Assembly (NCBI GenBank): GCA_033239005.1
Contig: BSQZ01000006.1
Location: 4,611,501-4,675,500, forward strand
DNA: 64,000 nucleotides
DNA from: Lamellibrachia satsuma
Lineage: Eukaryota; Annelida; Polychaeta; Sabellida; Siboglinidae
Direction: 5' to 3'
The translations under genes were made by a program, and so were the position numbers. The notes under the pieces are model-generated. The model had not been told where the DNA came from. It searched no databases and saw only the letters and a program-made list of their open reading frames with translations. Below are positions 1 through 33,172 of this stretch, in pieces. Position 1 is the first letter of the stretch, and every line of letters starts with the position of its first letter.

Positions 1-2324
1 AATAGCCGCCATACTGTGCACGTGATGTTGCCTTTGGGTGAAATGATCAAACGCGATTTCGTGTAGAATGAGACCAGAATGGGCCAGCAGCACAGACATA
101 AACAAAACACCCGTTAGTAAGTTAGTAGTTTATAGGGGCATTATTAATGAGGTAACTCTATGGCCGGCAGATGGCAATTCTTAGCGTGACCTTATATAGA
201 TCTATGGAAATCCCGTTTGCTATTCTCGCTCACAACAACATCCGGTTATATACAAACTTTGACAAGCACATGCGTTCTGACAAAAAGGTAATAATTTCAC
301 ACTTTTACATGGTTATTGTCAGGTAACTTTAGTGATATACATATAAGAATGCATACAGACACGAAATACGTGTTTATTGCTCTGTTTATGGCGTTTTTGT
401 AAGGTTTCACGTTTCATGAAAATACTTACGCTTTTGATGAAGGAGATCTTCGCCCCTACTACAGCAACAGCCAGATAGAAAAAAATTGTAGGGCGATTGA
501 TTTTGCCTACGTTAAATTGGCACTAGACGAGGATGCACAGAACGAAAAGACGCATTGAAGAATCCATAGAGAAGAAGCATCAGCACCAGTAGCGAGGACG
601 AAGCATGGCCGTGTGTCACACGCGGCGAGCCTTTCGTGAAGTATAAACCTCGGGAGTGCGAGTTGTAAGGGAGACAGGGGCTAGTTGTTCCAATTTTCAA
701 TTGAAGTCACTTTTTGTGATAAGTATGTTACATGTATTATTTATATCACCATATACGTTAAATTTATTATTCATGGTAATAAAAATATACCATGCCATTG
801 ATATTCATTGAAGATATGTAAAGTTTCCCAGACGCGGTTTACTGTGACAACTAGCCCCGTAAGCGGGGCAAGTTGTTACATCATATGCGGCTCGTTGTTA
901 CAGCAAAGAACGTGTGGATCGCAAAGCACGTGTCACTCGTACATGTTAATGTGTTACATTGATTGGATTATACACACTTATACATGTTATACACATTGTA
1001 CATAAGAATGCAAGTGTCCACAGCTTCATATATTAAGCTTTTCATTTTTAATTACCAAAGGGCACTCATTATTACATAACAGCAACTGTGAATTGAATAT
1101 AAATTATTGAATGGAGTATAAAATAGTGTATGGCAATATATATATATAATGCGACTTCTACTTGACTGAACGTAAATGCGAACGAACATCCACATTTCAA
1201 TGTATTGTGCAGCATTTATTAATTGCTCAAATAGGGTTGTGCCATAAAAAAGTAACAAGATTTAACAAGATTGCCATCCAAGGCATAACACTAAGACGGC
1301 AAGTGGACTAGGAAGCCATTGGCTTATCGAGAGTCCAACAACAATTTTTAATTTATGTGATATTTATGAATTTTTTGTGACGCTGCTAGCATTTACAATA
1401 GTGTTTATAAACCAGTACCTAGACTTCACAATTGAAACAAAGCGTTCACATATCGTGGTTAAATACATTTTGTTCTTTCAGTCATTGTCAGCACACGCTG
1501 GCTGATTCATCGGTACGAGCCGCCCGAACGTTGTTACAGTTGTATCAACTTGCCCCAATACAATTGCGGCAACTTGCCCCAATAACAAATCCTGAATTTC
1601 AGTTTAACTGGTATAACCCATTATAATATATAGTAGTCATCAGGGATGAGTTCAAATACTGGAGTACTTGTGTGCTTAAGTACAATAAGTACTATACTTG
1701 GACTTGTACTTATACTTGTCATTTTGCTGAGTGCAGTACTTGTACTTAATCATGGCCGTCAAAGTACTTGGACTTGGTAAGTGCTTTTCCAAATACTTTT
1801 TTATGTTTTCGTTAAATGATTTATTCTATCTCAAGAATTTAAACAAATAGCTGCAATGAAAAAGACCGTATGTTTATTGTTATTTTGCACAAAGCATCAT
1901 GACATGAAACATAACTGATGGTGCAATGTCTACAATAACAAGTGGTAATAATACATAGTTAATAAACTGTAGTGATGATCACCGTAATTGATCACACTGT
2001 CAATGTTATGCCTATCGATTAATAGCTAAGAGCAATGCTGGATGTTGATTGGTTTATATGCATAAGCACAGGCATAAGCACTTACGTGCATATCAGCTGA
2101 TATTTAGCAATTGAACCCTTCAATCAATCATACATATATTATCAATAACTTTGGATTATTTGAAGCCATGAGTCAATTACATGGGATTAACTAATTGATC
2201 TCTTGATCAGACATGGTGGATGATCAGAAGCCACCAATTCACTTGTATTGTGGTAGACATAATTACTTGGCTTACGATGCAATTATTGCGTGAAAACTAT
2301 TCATTCATATATCCACCTCTGTCT
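1..2324. other. Left end, no gene recognised
   Basis: AT-rich with short meaningless frames. Holds a GC hairpin AGCCCCGTAAGCGGGGC at 852-870, the repeated CAACTTGCCCCAATA at 1547 and 1570, and a GTACTT-rich patch at 1650-1795. Confidence 0.45.
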
Positions 2325-2475
2325 GTAGACATGTACTCATGTATACAGCTGAGTGAACTGTGGCAACGTGGGATGAACGAAATTACCAAAGTTTCGAAAC
2401 GGCAGCAAAAGGATTTGAACCCGGGTTCTCTCGATTGATAGCCCGACGCTCTAATCGCTACGCTACCACGCCCCA
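2325..2475 (-). mobile_element. tRNA-headed SINE
   Basis: Reverse complement has a box A-like TGGTAGCGTAGCGATTAG and box B GGGTTCAAATCC, then a body with AATTTCGTTCATCCCACGTT-like and CAGCTGTATACATGAGTAC. The acceptor-stem ends do not pair as in a functional tRNA, so this is a SINE rather than a tRNA gene. Confidence 0.65.
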
Positions 2476-4445
2476 CGGTATCTACATATATCTGCTATGT
2501 TTTCGCAAAGCAACTCTGTAACAACTTACCTCTGTATACAGGTAGCCCCGGTCTCCCCTACAATGACTGCACGTCAGGACAGCGTTGTTTTATCTGCCCT
2601 AACAGCGAGTCCGAGATTAATTAAATGATGGATGTTTGTTGCCTGTTTGGATCAAATTAAAACATAATTAATTTGCTTTGCATTTAGCAATAGTTTGCTT
2701 CATTAAAATTTTCATTCAATAGAAAAAATAATGTTATTGTCATGAGGCAAGACGCCCAAGGGGATTCATGCTGTCTGGCCCCTGGCCTGGGGCAAGACGC
2801 CCCATCTGGACAATACACTTAAATAACAACTACACACTCTTAGAGTTGTCAATCGTCATTAATATCTTGGTATTACATACCACAGTCATGCAGCAATCAC
2901 ACGACGGTAGAGCTAACTAAAAATAATAAGTTTGTTAATGACTACAACCTTTTCCCCTCAATGGGCGCCTTGCCCCCAACTTACCCCACTACACACATTG
3001 ATTGTATTAAGTTTATATTTTATATATTTATTGTTCCTTATTCCACAGTTTGTACGATGGCTACTGGACAGACTACGGACAACGGACCACGGTCCGCCTT
3101 CAACGATCGATTCGACGACTTCGCTGCTATCGATAACGCCTGCTTTAGTCCCGCTTATCCGACTCTCGCACGCTCGGCTTCGTGAATCCGCCGAGAAAAG
3201 AGGCCGTAGAGGCGTCATCTCGTTGCTACCCACCACTCCATTTTGTCACCACTCCATTTTGTGTAGGCGTTCCCGTAAAGCGCCAGCAGCCAATCAGCGT
3301 CATTTTCGAGATGATACACTAAACATCTATTGCCTGATTTAACTTTTCAGTCGGACTGTTGTGTCAATATAATCAAAGTTATTTCGAATTGCATCGTATC
3401 AACTGAATAAAATGAACTCTTATTTTATGAATGCAAATGCCCGGATGACATCTTAATTAACTAATTATGTATGCGCCCAGATTCTGGCATGGAATAGACC
3501 ATCGCACGTTGTTTGACATTGTCGCAATAACTTAGTAGGTTTATAAAAAATTCATTATTGAAAAAAGTAATCCTAGAAAAATGCTCATATTACCCGAAGA
3601 GACAGGCAGTATGAGCATGCGTGTAAACTGTACGTATGTATGTTTTATAAATACGGTGTAAAAGTAATGCCTAGTGCTTGTTGGTACTTATAATTATTTG
3701 ATACGCATATGAAAATATATCAACAATAATACAATTTTGCTAGAAGATTAACATTTTATTAAAAGTGTACTTAAGCACATAACTGTTAACTAGGAACCGA
3801 GTAGTGCGTCGACACAAGATTGACAAGTGAAGCTGTCGTCGTCTAGAATGCGGCACTCTTCGGCGCACGATTCGTGAGACCAAAAACGGCATGGTTTGCA
3901 TTGAATCCAATCTTTCTTTCTTTTTGGATCAGTTCTGCTGCCAAAATCCAAGTCACATTTATGGCATCAATTCTTAGATTCAACTGTTGTCGTAGCTATC
4001 TTTTCTATTTTGACCCTTTTTTGACAATGTTTTTCGTTGTCTTCTTTGTTGTGGTTTTGTATCACTTGCCATCACTATTTTTGTACGGCGAACTTGTTAA
4101 TATTTCTGAGTGTGCAACTCTCCGTTTTCTGGCTGCCCCATCCCAACCTGCCAACTTTGGCTTCGTAAGTTTTAGCGAACCAATATATAAAAGATGAACC
4201 GACAACTTCTGGATCGCCTTGTGTTGAATGCTCCGGCTCTGTCCACACGTTTGTGAGTCAGCCTGCCCATCGGCATCAGCGGAAAAGTGAACATCGACGA
4301 TGACGCTGAAAAAATTTGCAATCAATATAATTTGTTATATATTATGCCGATATGAAATCGCATCATCGCATTCTTACGAGGTCGCCAACATTTCAATACA
4401 ATTTTTGATCCCATAACATATCATACAAACTAACTGACCTATATG
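2476..4445. other. Region before the transposase pseudogene
   Basis: No gene recognised. 3050-3310 is GC-richer with a CCAATCAGCG box near 3290 and an open frame 2932-3342 of unknown origin. It could be TE-derived or a short exon; nothing decides this. Confidence 0.4.
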
Positions 4446-6920
4446 TTACAAACGGCGGTCGACTGTGTGTGCATGTGTGTCTGTATGAAAGACTTTTAAG
4501 TGAACATCAGCGGTAAAAGAAAGCATCTTGTGAACAGCTGAAATCGAGTTAAGCATCATTTCTGGCGGGATAGAAGGCTTCAACGTTGCATTTCGACTGG
4601 CGGGAACTATAGTACACTTTACGTGCTGAACAATCGTTGGTGGCTGTGGATCAGGTAGGTCACCAGCAGACCTAGCATTCGTTTGTGGTTCAGGCAGGTC
4701 ACCAACAGACGTAGCATTCGTTTGTGGATCAGGTAGGTCACCAACAGGCGTAGCATTCGCTTGTGGATCAGGTAAGTCACCAGTAGACGTAGCATTCGCT
4801 TGTTGATCAGGTAGGTCACCAGTAGACGTAGCATTCGTTTGTGGATCAGGTAGGTCATCAGCAGACGTAGCATTCGCTCGTGGATCAGGTAGGTCACCAA
4901 CAGACGTAGCATTCGCTTGTGGATCAGGTAGGTCACCAGTAGACGTAGCATTCGCTCGTGGATCAGGTAGATCACCAGTAGACGTAGCATTCGCTTGTGG
5001 ATCAGGTAGGTTACCAGAAGACGTAGCATTCGTTTGTGGATCAGGTAGGTCACCAACAGACGTAGCATTCGCTTGTGGATCAGGTAGGTCACCAGTAGAC
5101 GTAGCATTCGCTTGTGGATCAGATAGGTCACCAGTAGACGTAGCATTCGTTTTTGGATCAGGTAGGTCATCAGCAGACGTAGCATTCGCTTGTGGATCAG
5201 GTATGTCACCAACAGACGTAGCATTCGCTTGTGGATCAGGTAGGTCACCAGTAGACATAGCATTCGCTCGTGGATCAGGTAGGTCACCAGTAGACGTAAC
5301 ATTCGCTTGTGGATCAGGTAGGTCACCAGTAGACGTAGCATTCGTTTGTGGATAAGGTAGGTCACCAACAGACGTAGCATTCGCTTGTGGATCAGGTAGG
5401 TCACCAGTAGACGTAGCATTCGCTTGTGGATCAGGTAGGTCACCAGTAGACGTAGCATTCGTTTTTGGATCAGGTAGGTCATCAACAGACGTAGCATTCG
5501 CTTGTGGATCAGGTAGGTCACCAGCAGACGTAGCATTCGCTTGTGGATCAGGTAGGTCACCAGTAGACGTAGCATTCGTTTGTGGATCAGGTAGGTCACC
5601 AGTAGACGTAGCATTCGTTTGTGGATCAGGTAGGTCACCAGTAGACGTAGTATTCGTGTATGGACCAGGCAGGTCACCATCAGACGTAGCATTCGGCTGT
5701 GGATCAGGCAGGTCACAAGCAGACGTAGGATTCTGCTGTAAACGAGGCAGGTCCGCAGCGGGATCTGGTTTGTCCGTCACATCGGCCGCGATAAAATCGT
5801 CATCAGAGAAGATGTGCGGGTTGAAGGGATTTACCCCCCACTTCCGGAAACCACTGACTGCATTGCTCACAGTAGCAGCTTTGGTGTGTGCCGATCCAAA
5901 GAGGGTTGCTATATGGAACTCTGTAACCGAGCGGCCAAGGTGTTGGCGCAACCAAATCTGCACTTCTCTCTTGTAATTCATATTTACAATATTGGACACG
6001 CTCACGTCGATGGACTGAAGCCTATGCGTGCTGTGGGTCGGCAATGATATGATGACGACGTTTTTGTCTCTTGCCTTATCTATTGCTTTCATATTCTTGG
6101 TATGGCTAATGTGGCCATTTAAGATGAGCAACACCTTTTCGGTGCGCTAAGTTGGCTGCACCGCTTCAACGAATTGGTCGAACCAGCACTAGAACAGCTC
6201 TGCGGTAATCAACTCACTTTTGTTCGCGTGAACAATGCTACCCTGAGGCGACCCGTCAAGTAGTTCCGGCTTCATGCGGACTCTGGGAAATATCATCATT
6301 GGCGGGACGTAGACGCCAGTCGCTGACAAGCAGGACACAATGGTAACATTATTCCCCTTCTCAGCATTAGTCAACGCTCCGATGCCCTCTTCCCCTTCTT
6401 GGCCAAGACTTTGACACATTGTGAACTCCGATTCATCGACGTTAAAGATGTTTCTTTCTGGAATCAGTCTCTTCCCATCCCGTCAAAGAGGCTTTTTTCT
6501 AGCAGCTGCATGTATCGGTCAATCTTTGCCCTGTTGACGCCGACAGCCCATTGAATGGACGTTGGTTCTGGAATTCGGAGGCTGATATTTGGGTGCCTTT
6601 TCAGACAGCCTGTTAACCAATCCTTTCCTGCTTTTTGAGTTTCATGATTGAAGGGATGCTTGATCATCTTTTGTCAGGCCGAGCAGTTTCGATTCCATGT
6701 CGAACATAGTTTCCTTCAGTTCGTCTTCCTGATCCTTAGATAAAATCGACACTTTACGACGCCTTCTCCACAACGAGCTTTCTCGACGTGTCGTCGTGTT
6801 TCTCGTGTCTTCTTTACTGGGTCGTTTCTCTGAACGTTTATCGTCACTTCGCGTACGACCGTTTGCATGTTCGACAATGTCCATTTTGTGCGTGGAACCT
6901 TCTCCTTTGCCTTTGGCATC
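4446..6920 (-). pseudogene. Broken pogo/Tigger-like (Tc1/mariner superfamily) transposase gene
   Basis: Read on the minus strand. The N-terminal MPKAKEKVPRTKWTLSNMQ near 6919 resembles the HTH start of Tigger/pogo proteins. It is followed in other frames by SILSKDQEDELKETMFDMES, then KHPFNHETQKAGKDWLTG (CENP-B-type HTH second half), then FNVDES with the first catalytic Asp at 6435-6437. The second catalytic position reads LILNGHISH with Asn at 6117-6119 where the family has Asp; the third Asp is in LQSIDV at 6006-6008. At least two frame changes (around 6700 and 6480) and two in-frame TAG codons (near 6190 and 6150) break it. The C-terminal part, 4643-5760, is a 39-bp tandem repeat. Family known: cut-and-paste DNA transposase. 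Terminal inverted repeats were not located. Confidence 0.85.
4643..5760 (-). repeat. 39-bp tandem repeat within transposase ORF (about 28 copies)
   Basis: Unit 39 bp, 13 codons, read on the minus strand as variants of GDLPDPQANATST. Because 39 is divisible by three, a second frame is also open through the array (VTYLIHKRMLRLL, 365 residues), which is a shadow. Copies differ by a few substitutions and no frame-breaking indels were noticed. Confidence 0.95.
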
Positions 6921-6959
6921 TGAAACTGTGAGCCTATTGCTGAAATAAAACACTAGTCA

Positions 6960-7996
6960 ACATACACCTAAATGTAGACAAAACTTTATAATGTTAAACA
7001 ATAAAATCTATTTTCATACAGGGCCCTATGCGAAATGCGGAGTGCACGTAATTCAACATGAGGCAATCTGAGCACCCCACCGGCCAATATATGCACCCTG
7101 CTCATATTACCTCCACATAGCATGCTAATGTTAGCCTAACATATATAAATGCTCTGCCGTAATATGACCATTAATTTTAACAGAACCATCTTCGGTAAAT
7201 GCTGTATTATCGCTATTCAACAACGAAAAACAACTCATCGTTTCAGTTAAGGCTCACGTGCGCACCGCCATGATATGCAGTTTGAATTACAAGAGTTTCT
7301 TCGACAGACTGATATTATAAGAAAATTGCACAAAATCTTCAATCCACGTCACCTTGGAAAATATTCACCAGATCGAAGAATTCAGTTGGCGCGCAAGAGT
7401 TGCAGACGACGTCATCCAAGAAATGACACCATCCGAAAATGTTGGCTTAGATCACAGGGCGGGTGCTCATGATAGTCACTATGCTCATAATACCCGACTT
7501 TACCCTAATTTCCGTCACAATGGAAACCCCACTCTGCATCCATGCGAAGATGTGTGCGACAAACGGTGGCGCCACAGCGCGGAGCCTGGATAATCGAGGC
7601 TACCACCGTGGCATCATGCAGCGGCGCTGTTACGGGACTACTAGTATTTTAAATTGTGTAACAATTCACAGTCCGAAATCTTCGTTGAAAACAACTATCA
7701 ATACGACACCTGGAATTGTTAGAAAAGCACAACGCTTTAACATAATTATTGGAGATAACTGTTTTAAAACATATTTTGATGGTTATTATTGCATGTCACA
7801 AATAGGCCCTGCACACAATGGGTAATATAATATTGTTACATCGATAAGTTTTCTCAATGTGGAAAATTATCTACATTTTAAAGTATTAAATCGGGCGGGG
7901 GGTATGAGAATTAGTACAGTTTGTACGAATAAGTAAATGTATGTCGACAATTGTGAACGGCCCCTAACTGGTTCTGTTTTACTGTTGCTTTGATCT
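6960..7996. other. Gap between transposase pseudogene and satellite
   Basis: Overlapping open frames at 7275-7825 show no recognised motif. Possibly decayed mobile DNA. Confidence 0.4.
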
Positions 7997-8214
7997 AGAG
8001 TTTAAACAGACTTGGCAAGTCACAAACTATTAAGTCAAGTCACACGCCATTGACCTGCAAGTCAAGTCGCAAGTCAGTGATCTCCAAGTCCAAGTCACGC
8101 ATCGAGTTATATATCTAAATTCCAAGTCAAGTCCCAATTAAGGTTCAACAATCGCCATGATTGTTGTGGTTTGTCTCGGTAATTGTTAGCGGGGAATTTA
8201 AGCTGATGTTGCCC

Positions 8215-11200
8215 CAACATTAAGGATGATGCTGCCCCACCACAACATTAAGGATGATGCTGCCCCACCACAACATTAAGGATGATGCTGCCCCACCACA
8301 ATATTAAGGTGGATGCTGCCCCACCACAACATTAAGGAGGATGCTGCCCCACAACAACATTAAGGATGATGCTGCCCCACCACAACATTAAGGAGGATGC
8401 TGCCCCTCCACAACATTAAGGATGATGCTGCCCCACCACAACATTAAGGAGGATGCTGCCCCACAACAACATTAAGGATGATGCTGCCCCACCACAACAT
8501 TAAGGAGGATGCTGCCCCTCCACAACATTAAGGTGGATGCTGCCCCATCACAACATTAAGGAGGATGCTGCCCCACAACAACATTAATGAGGATGCTGCC
8601 CCTCCACAACATTAAGGAGGATGCTGCCCCTCCACAACATTAAGGAGGACGCTGCCCCACCACAACATTAAGGAGGATGCTGCCCCTCCACAACATTAAG
8701 GAGGATGCTGCCCCACCATAACATTAAGGAGGATGCTGCCCCTCCACAACATTAAGGAGGATGCTGCCCCACCATAACATTAAGGTGGATGCTGCCCCAC
8801 CATAACATTAAGGTGGATGCTGCCCCTCCACAACATTAAGGAGGATGCTGCCCCACCATAACATTAAGGTGGATGCTGCCCCACCACAACATTAAGGAGG
8901 ATGCTGCCCCACCACAATATTAAGGAGGATGCTGCCCCACCACAATATTAAGGAGGATGCTGCCCCTCCACAACATTAAGGAGGATGCTGCCCCACCACA
9001 ACATTAAGGAGGATGCTGCCCCTCCACAACATTAAGGAGGATGCTGCCCCTCCACAACATTAAGGAGGATGCTGCCCCACCACAACATTAAGGAGGATGC
9101 TGCCTCCACAACATTAAGGTGGATGCTGCCCCTGCCAGAACATTAAGGAGGATGCTGCCCCACCACAACATTAAGGAGGATGCTGCCCCACCACAACATT
9201 AAGGTGGATGCTGCCCACCACAATATTAAGGATGATGCTGCCTCTCCACAATATTAATGATGATGCTGCCCTGCCACAACATTAAGGAGGATGCTGCCCC
9301 TCCACAACATTAAGGAGGATGCTGCCCATCCACAACATTAAGGAGGATGCTGCCCTCCACAACATTAAGGAGGATGCTGCCCCACCACAACATTAAGGAG
9401 GATGCTGCCCCTCCACAACATTAAGGAGGATGCTGCCCCACCATAACATTAAGGAGGATGCTGCCCCTCCACAACATTAAGGAGGATGCTGCCCCACCAT
9501 AACATTAAGGTGGATGCTGCCCCACCAAAACATTAAGGTGGATGCTGCCCCTCCACAACATTAAGGAGGATGCTGCCCCACCACAACATTAAGGAGGATG
9601 CTGCCCCACCACAACATTAAGGAGGATGCTGCCCCACCACAACATTAAGGAGGATGCTGCCCCACCACAACATTAAGGAGGATGCTGCCCCTCCACAACA
9701 TTAAGGAGGATGCTGCCCCACCACAATATTAAGGAGGATGCTGCCCCACCACAATATTAATGAGGATGCTGCCCCTCCACAACATTAAGGAGGATGCTGC
9801 CCCACCACAACATTAAGGATGATGCTGCCTCACCACAATATTAATGATGATGCTGCCCTGCCACAACATTAAGGAGGATGCTGCCCCACCACAACATTAA
9901 GGAGGATGCTGCCCCACCACAACATTAAGGAGGATGCTGCCCCACCACAACATTAAGGAGGATGCTGCCCCTCCACAACATTAAGGAGGATGCTGCCCCA
10001 CCACAACATTAAGGAGGATGCTGCCCCACCACAACATTAAGGAGGATGCTGCCCCTCCACAACATTAAGGAGGATGCTGCCCCACCACAACATTAAGGAG
10101 GATGCTGCCCCTCCACAACATTAAGGAGGATGCTGCCCCACCATAACATTAAGGAGGATGCTGCCCCTCCACAACATTAAGGAGGATGCTGCCCCACCAT
10201 AACATTAAGGTGGATGCTGCCCCTCCACAACATTAAGGAGGATGCTGCCCCACCACAACATTAAGGAGGATGCTGCCCCACCACAACATTAAGGAGGATG
10301 CTGCCCCTCCACAACATTAAGGAGGATGCTGCCCCACCACAACATTAAGGAGGATGCTGCCCCACCACAACATTAAGGAGGATGCTGCCCCACCACAACA
10401 TTAAGGAGGATGCTGCCCCTCCACAACATTAAGGAGGATGCTGCCCTCCACAACATTAAGGAGGATGCTGCCCCACCACAACATTAAGGTGGATGCTGCC
10501 CCTCCACAACATTAAGGAGGATGCTGCCCCACCACAACATTAAGGAGGATGCTGCCCCTCCACAACATTAAGGAGGATGCTGCCCCACCACAACATTAAG
10601 GAGGATGCTGCCCCTCCACAACATTAAGGAGGATGCTGCCCCTCCACAACATTAAGGAGGATGCTGCCCCACCATAACATTAAGGTGGATGCTGCCCTTC
10701 CACAACATTAAGGAGGATGCTGCCCCACCATAACATTAAGGAGGATGCTGCCCCGTCACAACATTAAGAAGGATGCTGCCCCACCATAACATTAACGAGG
10801 ATGCTGCCCCTCCACAACATTAAGGAGGATGCTGCCCCTCCACAACATTAAGGAGGATGCTGCCCCACCATAACATTAAGGAGGATGCTGCCCCACCACA
10901 ACATTAAGGAGGATGCTGCCCCACCACAACATTAAGGAGGATGCTGCCCCACCACAACATTAAGGAGGATGCTGCCCCACCATAACATTAAGGAGGATGC
11001 TGCCCCACCACAACATTAAGGAGGATGCTGCCCCTCCACAACATTAAGGTGGATGCTGCTCCGCCACAGGATTAAGGAGGATGCTGCCCCATCACAACAT
11101 TAAGGAGGATGCTGCCCCACCACAACATTAAGGAGGATGCTGCCCCACCACAACATTAAGGAGGATGCTACCCCACCACAACATTAAGGAGGATGCTGCC

Positions 11201-11425
11201 CCACCACAACATTAAGGAGGATGCTGCCCCGTCACAACATTAAGGAGGATGCTGCCCCACCACAACATTAAGGAGGATGCTGCCCCTCCACAACATTAAG
11301 GTGGATGCTGCTCCGCCACAGGATTAAGGAGGATGCTGCCCCATCACAACATTAAGGAGGATGCTGCCCCACCACAACATTAAGGAGGATGTTGCCCCAC
11401 CACAACATTAAGGAGGATGCTGTCT
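8215..11425. repeat. 28-bp minisatellite, about 115 copies
   Basis: Core AGGAGGATGCTGCCCC plus CACCACAACATT, with recurrent variants CCTCCA, CACCATA and AAGGTGG. Some units have lost one or a few bases. Neighbouring variants recur in blocks, which suggests higher-order duplication. No open frame crosses it. Confidence 0.97.
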
Positions 11426-11490
11426 GCAACAACATTAGTCAATCATAATAAATACTTAATAAAAATTATTATATATATATATATATTGAG

Positions 11491-11552
11491 GAGACCGGGT
11501 TACTATCCGTGCCAAACAATTTTGCACACGTTGAAGTTTCAAGATGTCACTG
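11491..11552 (-). mobile_element. Non-LTR retrotransposon fragment (C-terminal RT remnant)
   Basis: Minus strand encodes DILKLQRVQNCLARIVTRSP, a phrase common near the end of CR1/Jockey-like reverse transcriptases. Only about 20 codons remain, next to a short TA run. It sits in a roughly 280-bp insertion in dispersed repeat copy A. Confidence 0.6.
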
Positions 11553-11754
11553 AGAACAATATTATGATAAAGGAAATTGCAGTAGTCTTGAGCAGTTGCA
11601 ATAGTTTTGGCGACAGCAAAACATATACCGGCAAATACGACAAAGGTCACGAATGTGATCAGAACAGCAACGGCAAGTTTGTGAAATATGCTGTCTAAAA
11701 TGTTAATTGTTATCAAAGGTGACTCCTAAATTCCGTGCTGAGATAATAATTACT

Positions 11755-11870
11755 GTATTCCGCGCGGCCTGTCACAACAGCATGGTCTCGTATTCGGTGC
11801 GGCCTGTCACAACAGCATGGTCTCGTATTCGGAGCGGCCTGTCACAACAGCATGGTCTCGTTTTGCGTTT
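11755..11870 (+). repeat. 35-bp tandem repeat, three copies
   Basis: Unit contains GGCCTGTCACAACAGCATGG then TCTCGTATTCGG. Part of dispersed repeat copy A. Confidence 0.85.
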
Positions 11871-12527
11871 CGAGATGCCGGGCAACTCGAGTCAAATTCG
11901 AGTAAGCTATATAGCCCATTCGACTCGAGTCAACAAGTTTGCCTTTAGAGTGTGAGTTGTTCACCGGGTGTGGTTCAGGCAAGTATTAAGCACACCGTAT
12001 ACGAGAATAAAGACACATTGTATACGAATACGAGAATACGCAGCAGGTACAATCAGATAATGTTTTATTGTTGTTTTGATCTGGCTTTTGGGGAGTGTGT
12101 TAGTCATTGTCTGAATTTGGTTTAGGCAGACACGTAACACGACATAGGTGTACCATCGCAAAGCTATGTTGTTCATTAATAAAAAACTTTGGCCCGCAGA
12201 CAGATAACTGCACTGGCATCACCATAATTATGTACTAGAATATAATATTATGAACTATTGATATAAACGCATATTTTATATGTGCTTAAACAGGTATGCC
12301 GTTCGTGCAAAATAAGTTTGTAAAATGGTATGAATTCAAGGAATAAAACCCCCAATTTGTTTATCTGTGTACTAATATATTTTGTGTATCCAAATATCAT
12401 GGGAGTGACCTCCGAGCGCTTACCCGACTTTGACGCCTTCGCGAACTTGGCGCATGACTGATACCGTCAGATGGCACCACTGATCGGATACTTTTGGTGC
12501 TATATTTATCTGTATGATGGGGATATC

Positions 12528-33172
<20,645 letters not shown>

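Larger units (their letters stand above)
7997..11945 (+). repeat. Dispersed repeat copy A, expanded by an internal satellite
   Basis: Left part 7997-8215 and right parts 11410-11458 and 11742-11945 match, in order, the reverse complement of 46425-46855. Shared landmarks: GGCAAGTCACAAACT, TTGACCTGCAAGTCAAG-like, GGTAATTGTTAGC, TGTCACAACAGCATG and TCGTTTTGCGTTTCGAG-like. The 28-bp array and a LINE/TA insertion interrupt the copy. No coding capacity seen; the element class is unknown. Confidence 0.7.

Noticed and set aside
2400..2475. tRNA gene
   Set aside because: Boxes A and B are present but the acceptor stem does not pair and a SINE body follows.
4619..5716. 365-residue open frame of VTYLIHKRMLRLL repeats
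   Set aside because: Alternative frame of the 39-bp array, open only because the unit is divisible by three.
8215..11425. CRISPR-like array
   Set aside because: Units are contiguous without unique spacers, in an animal genome.
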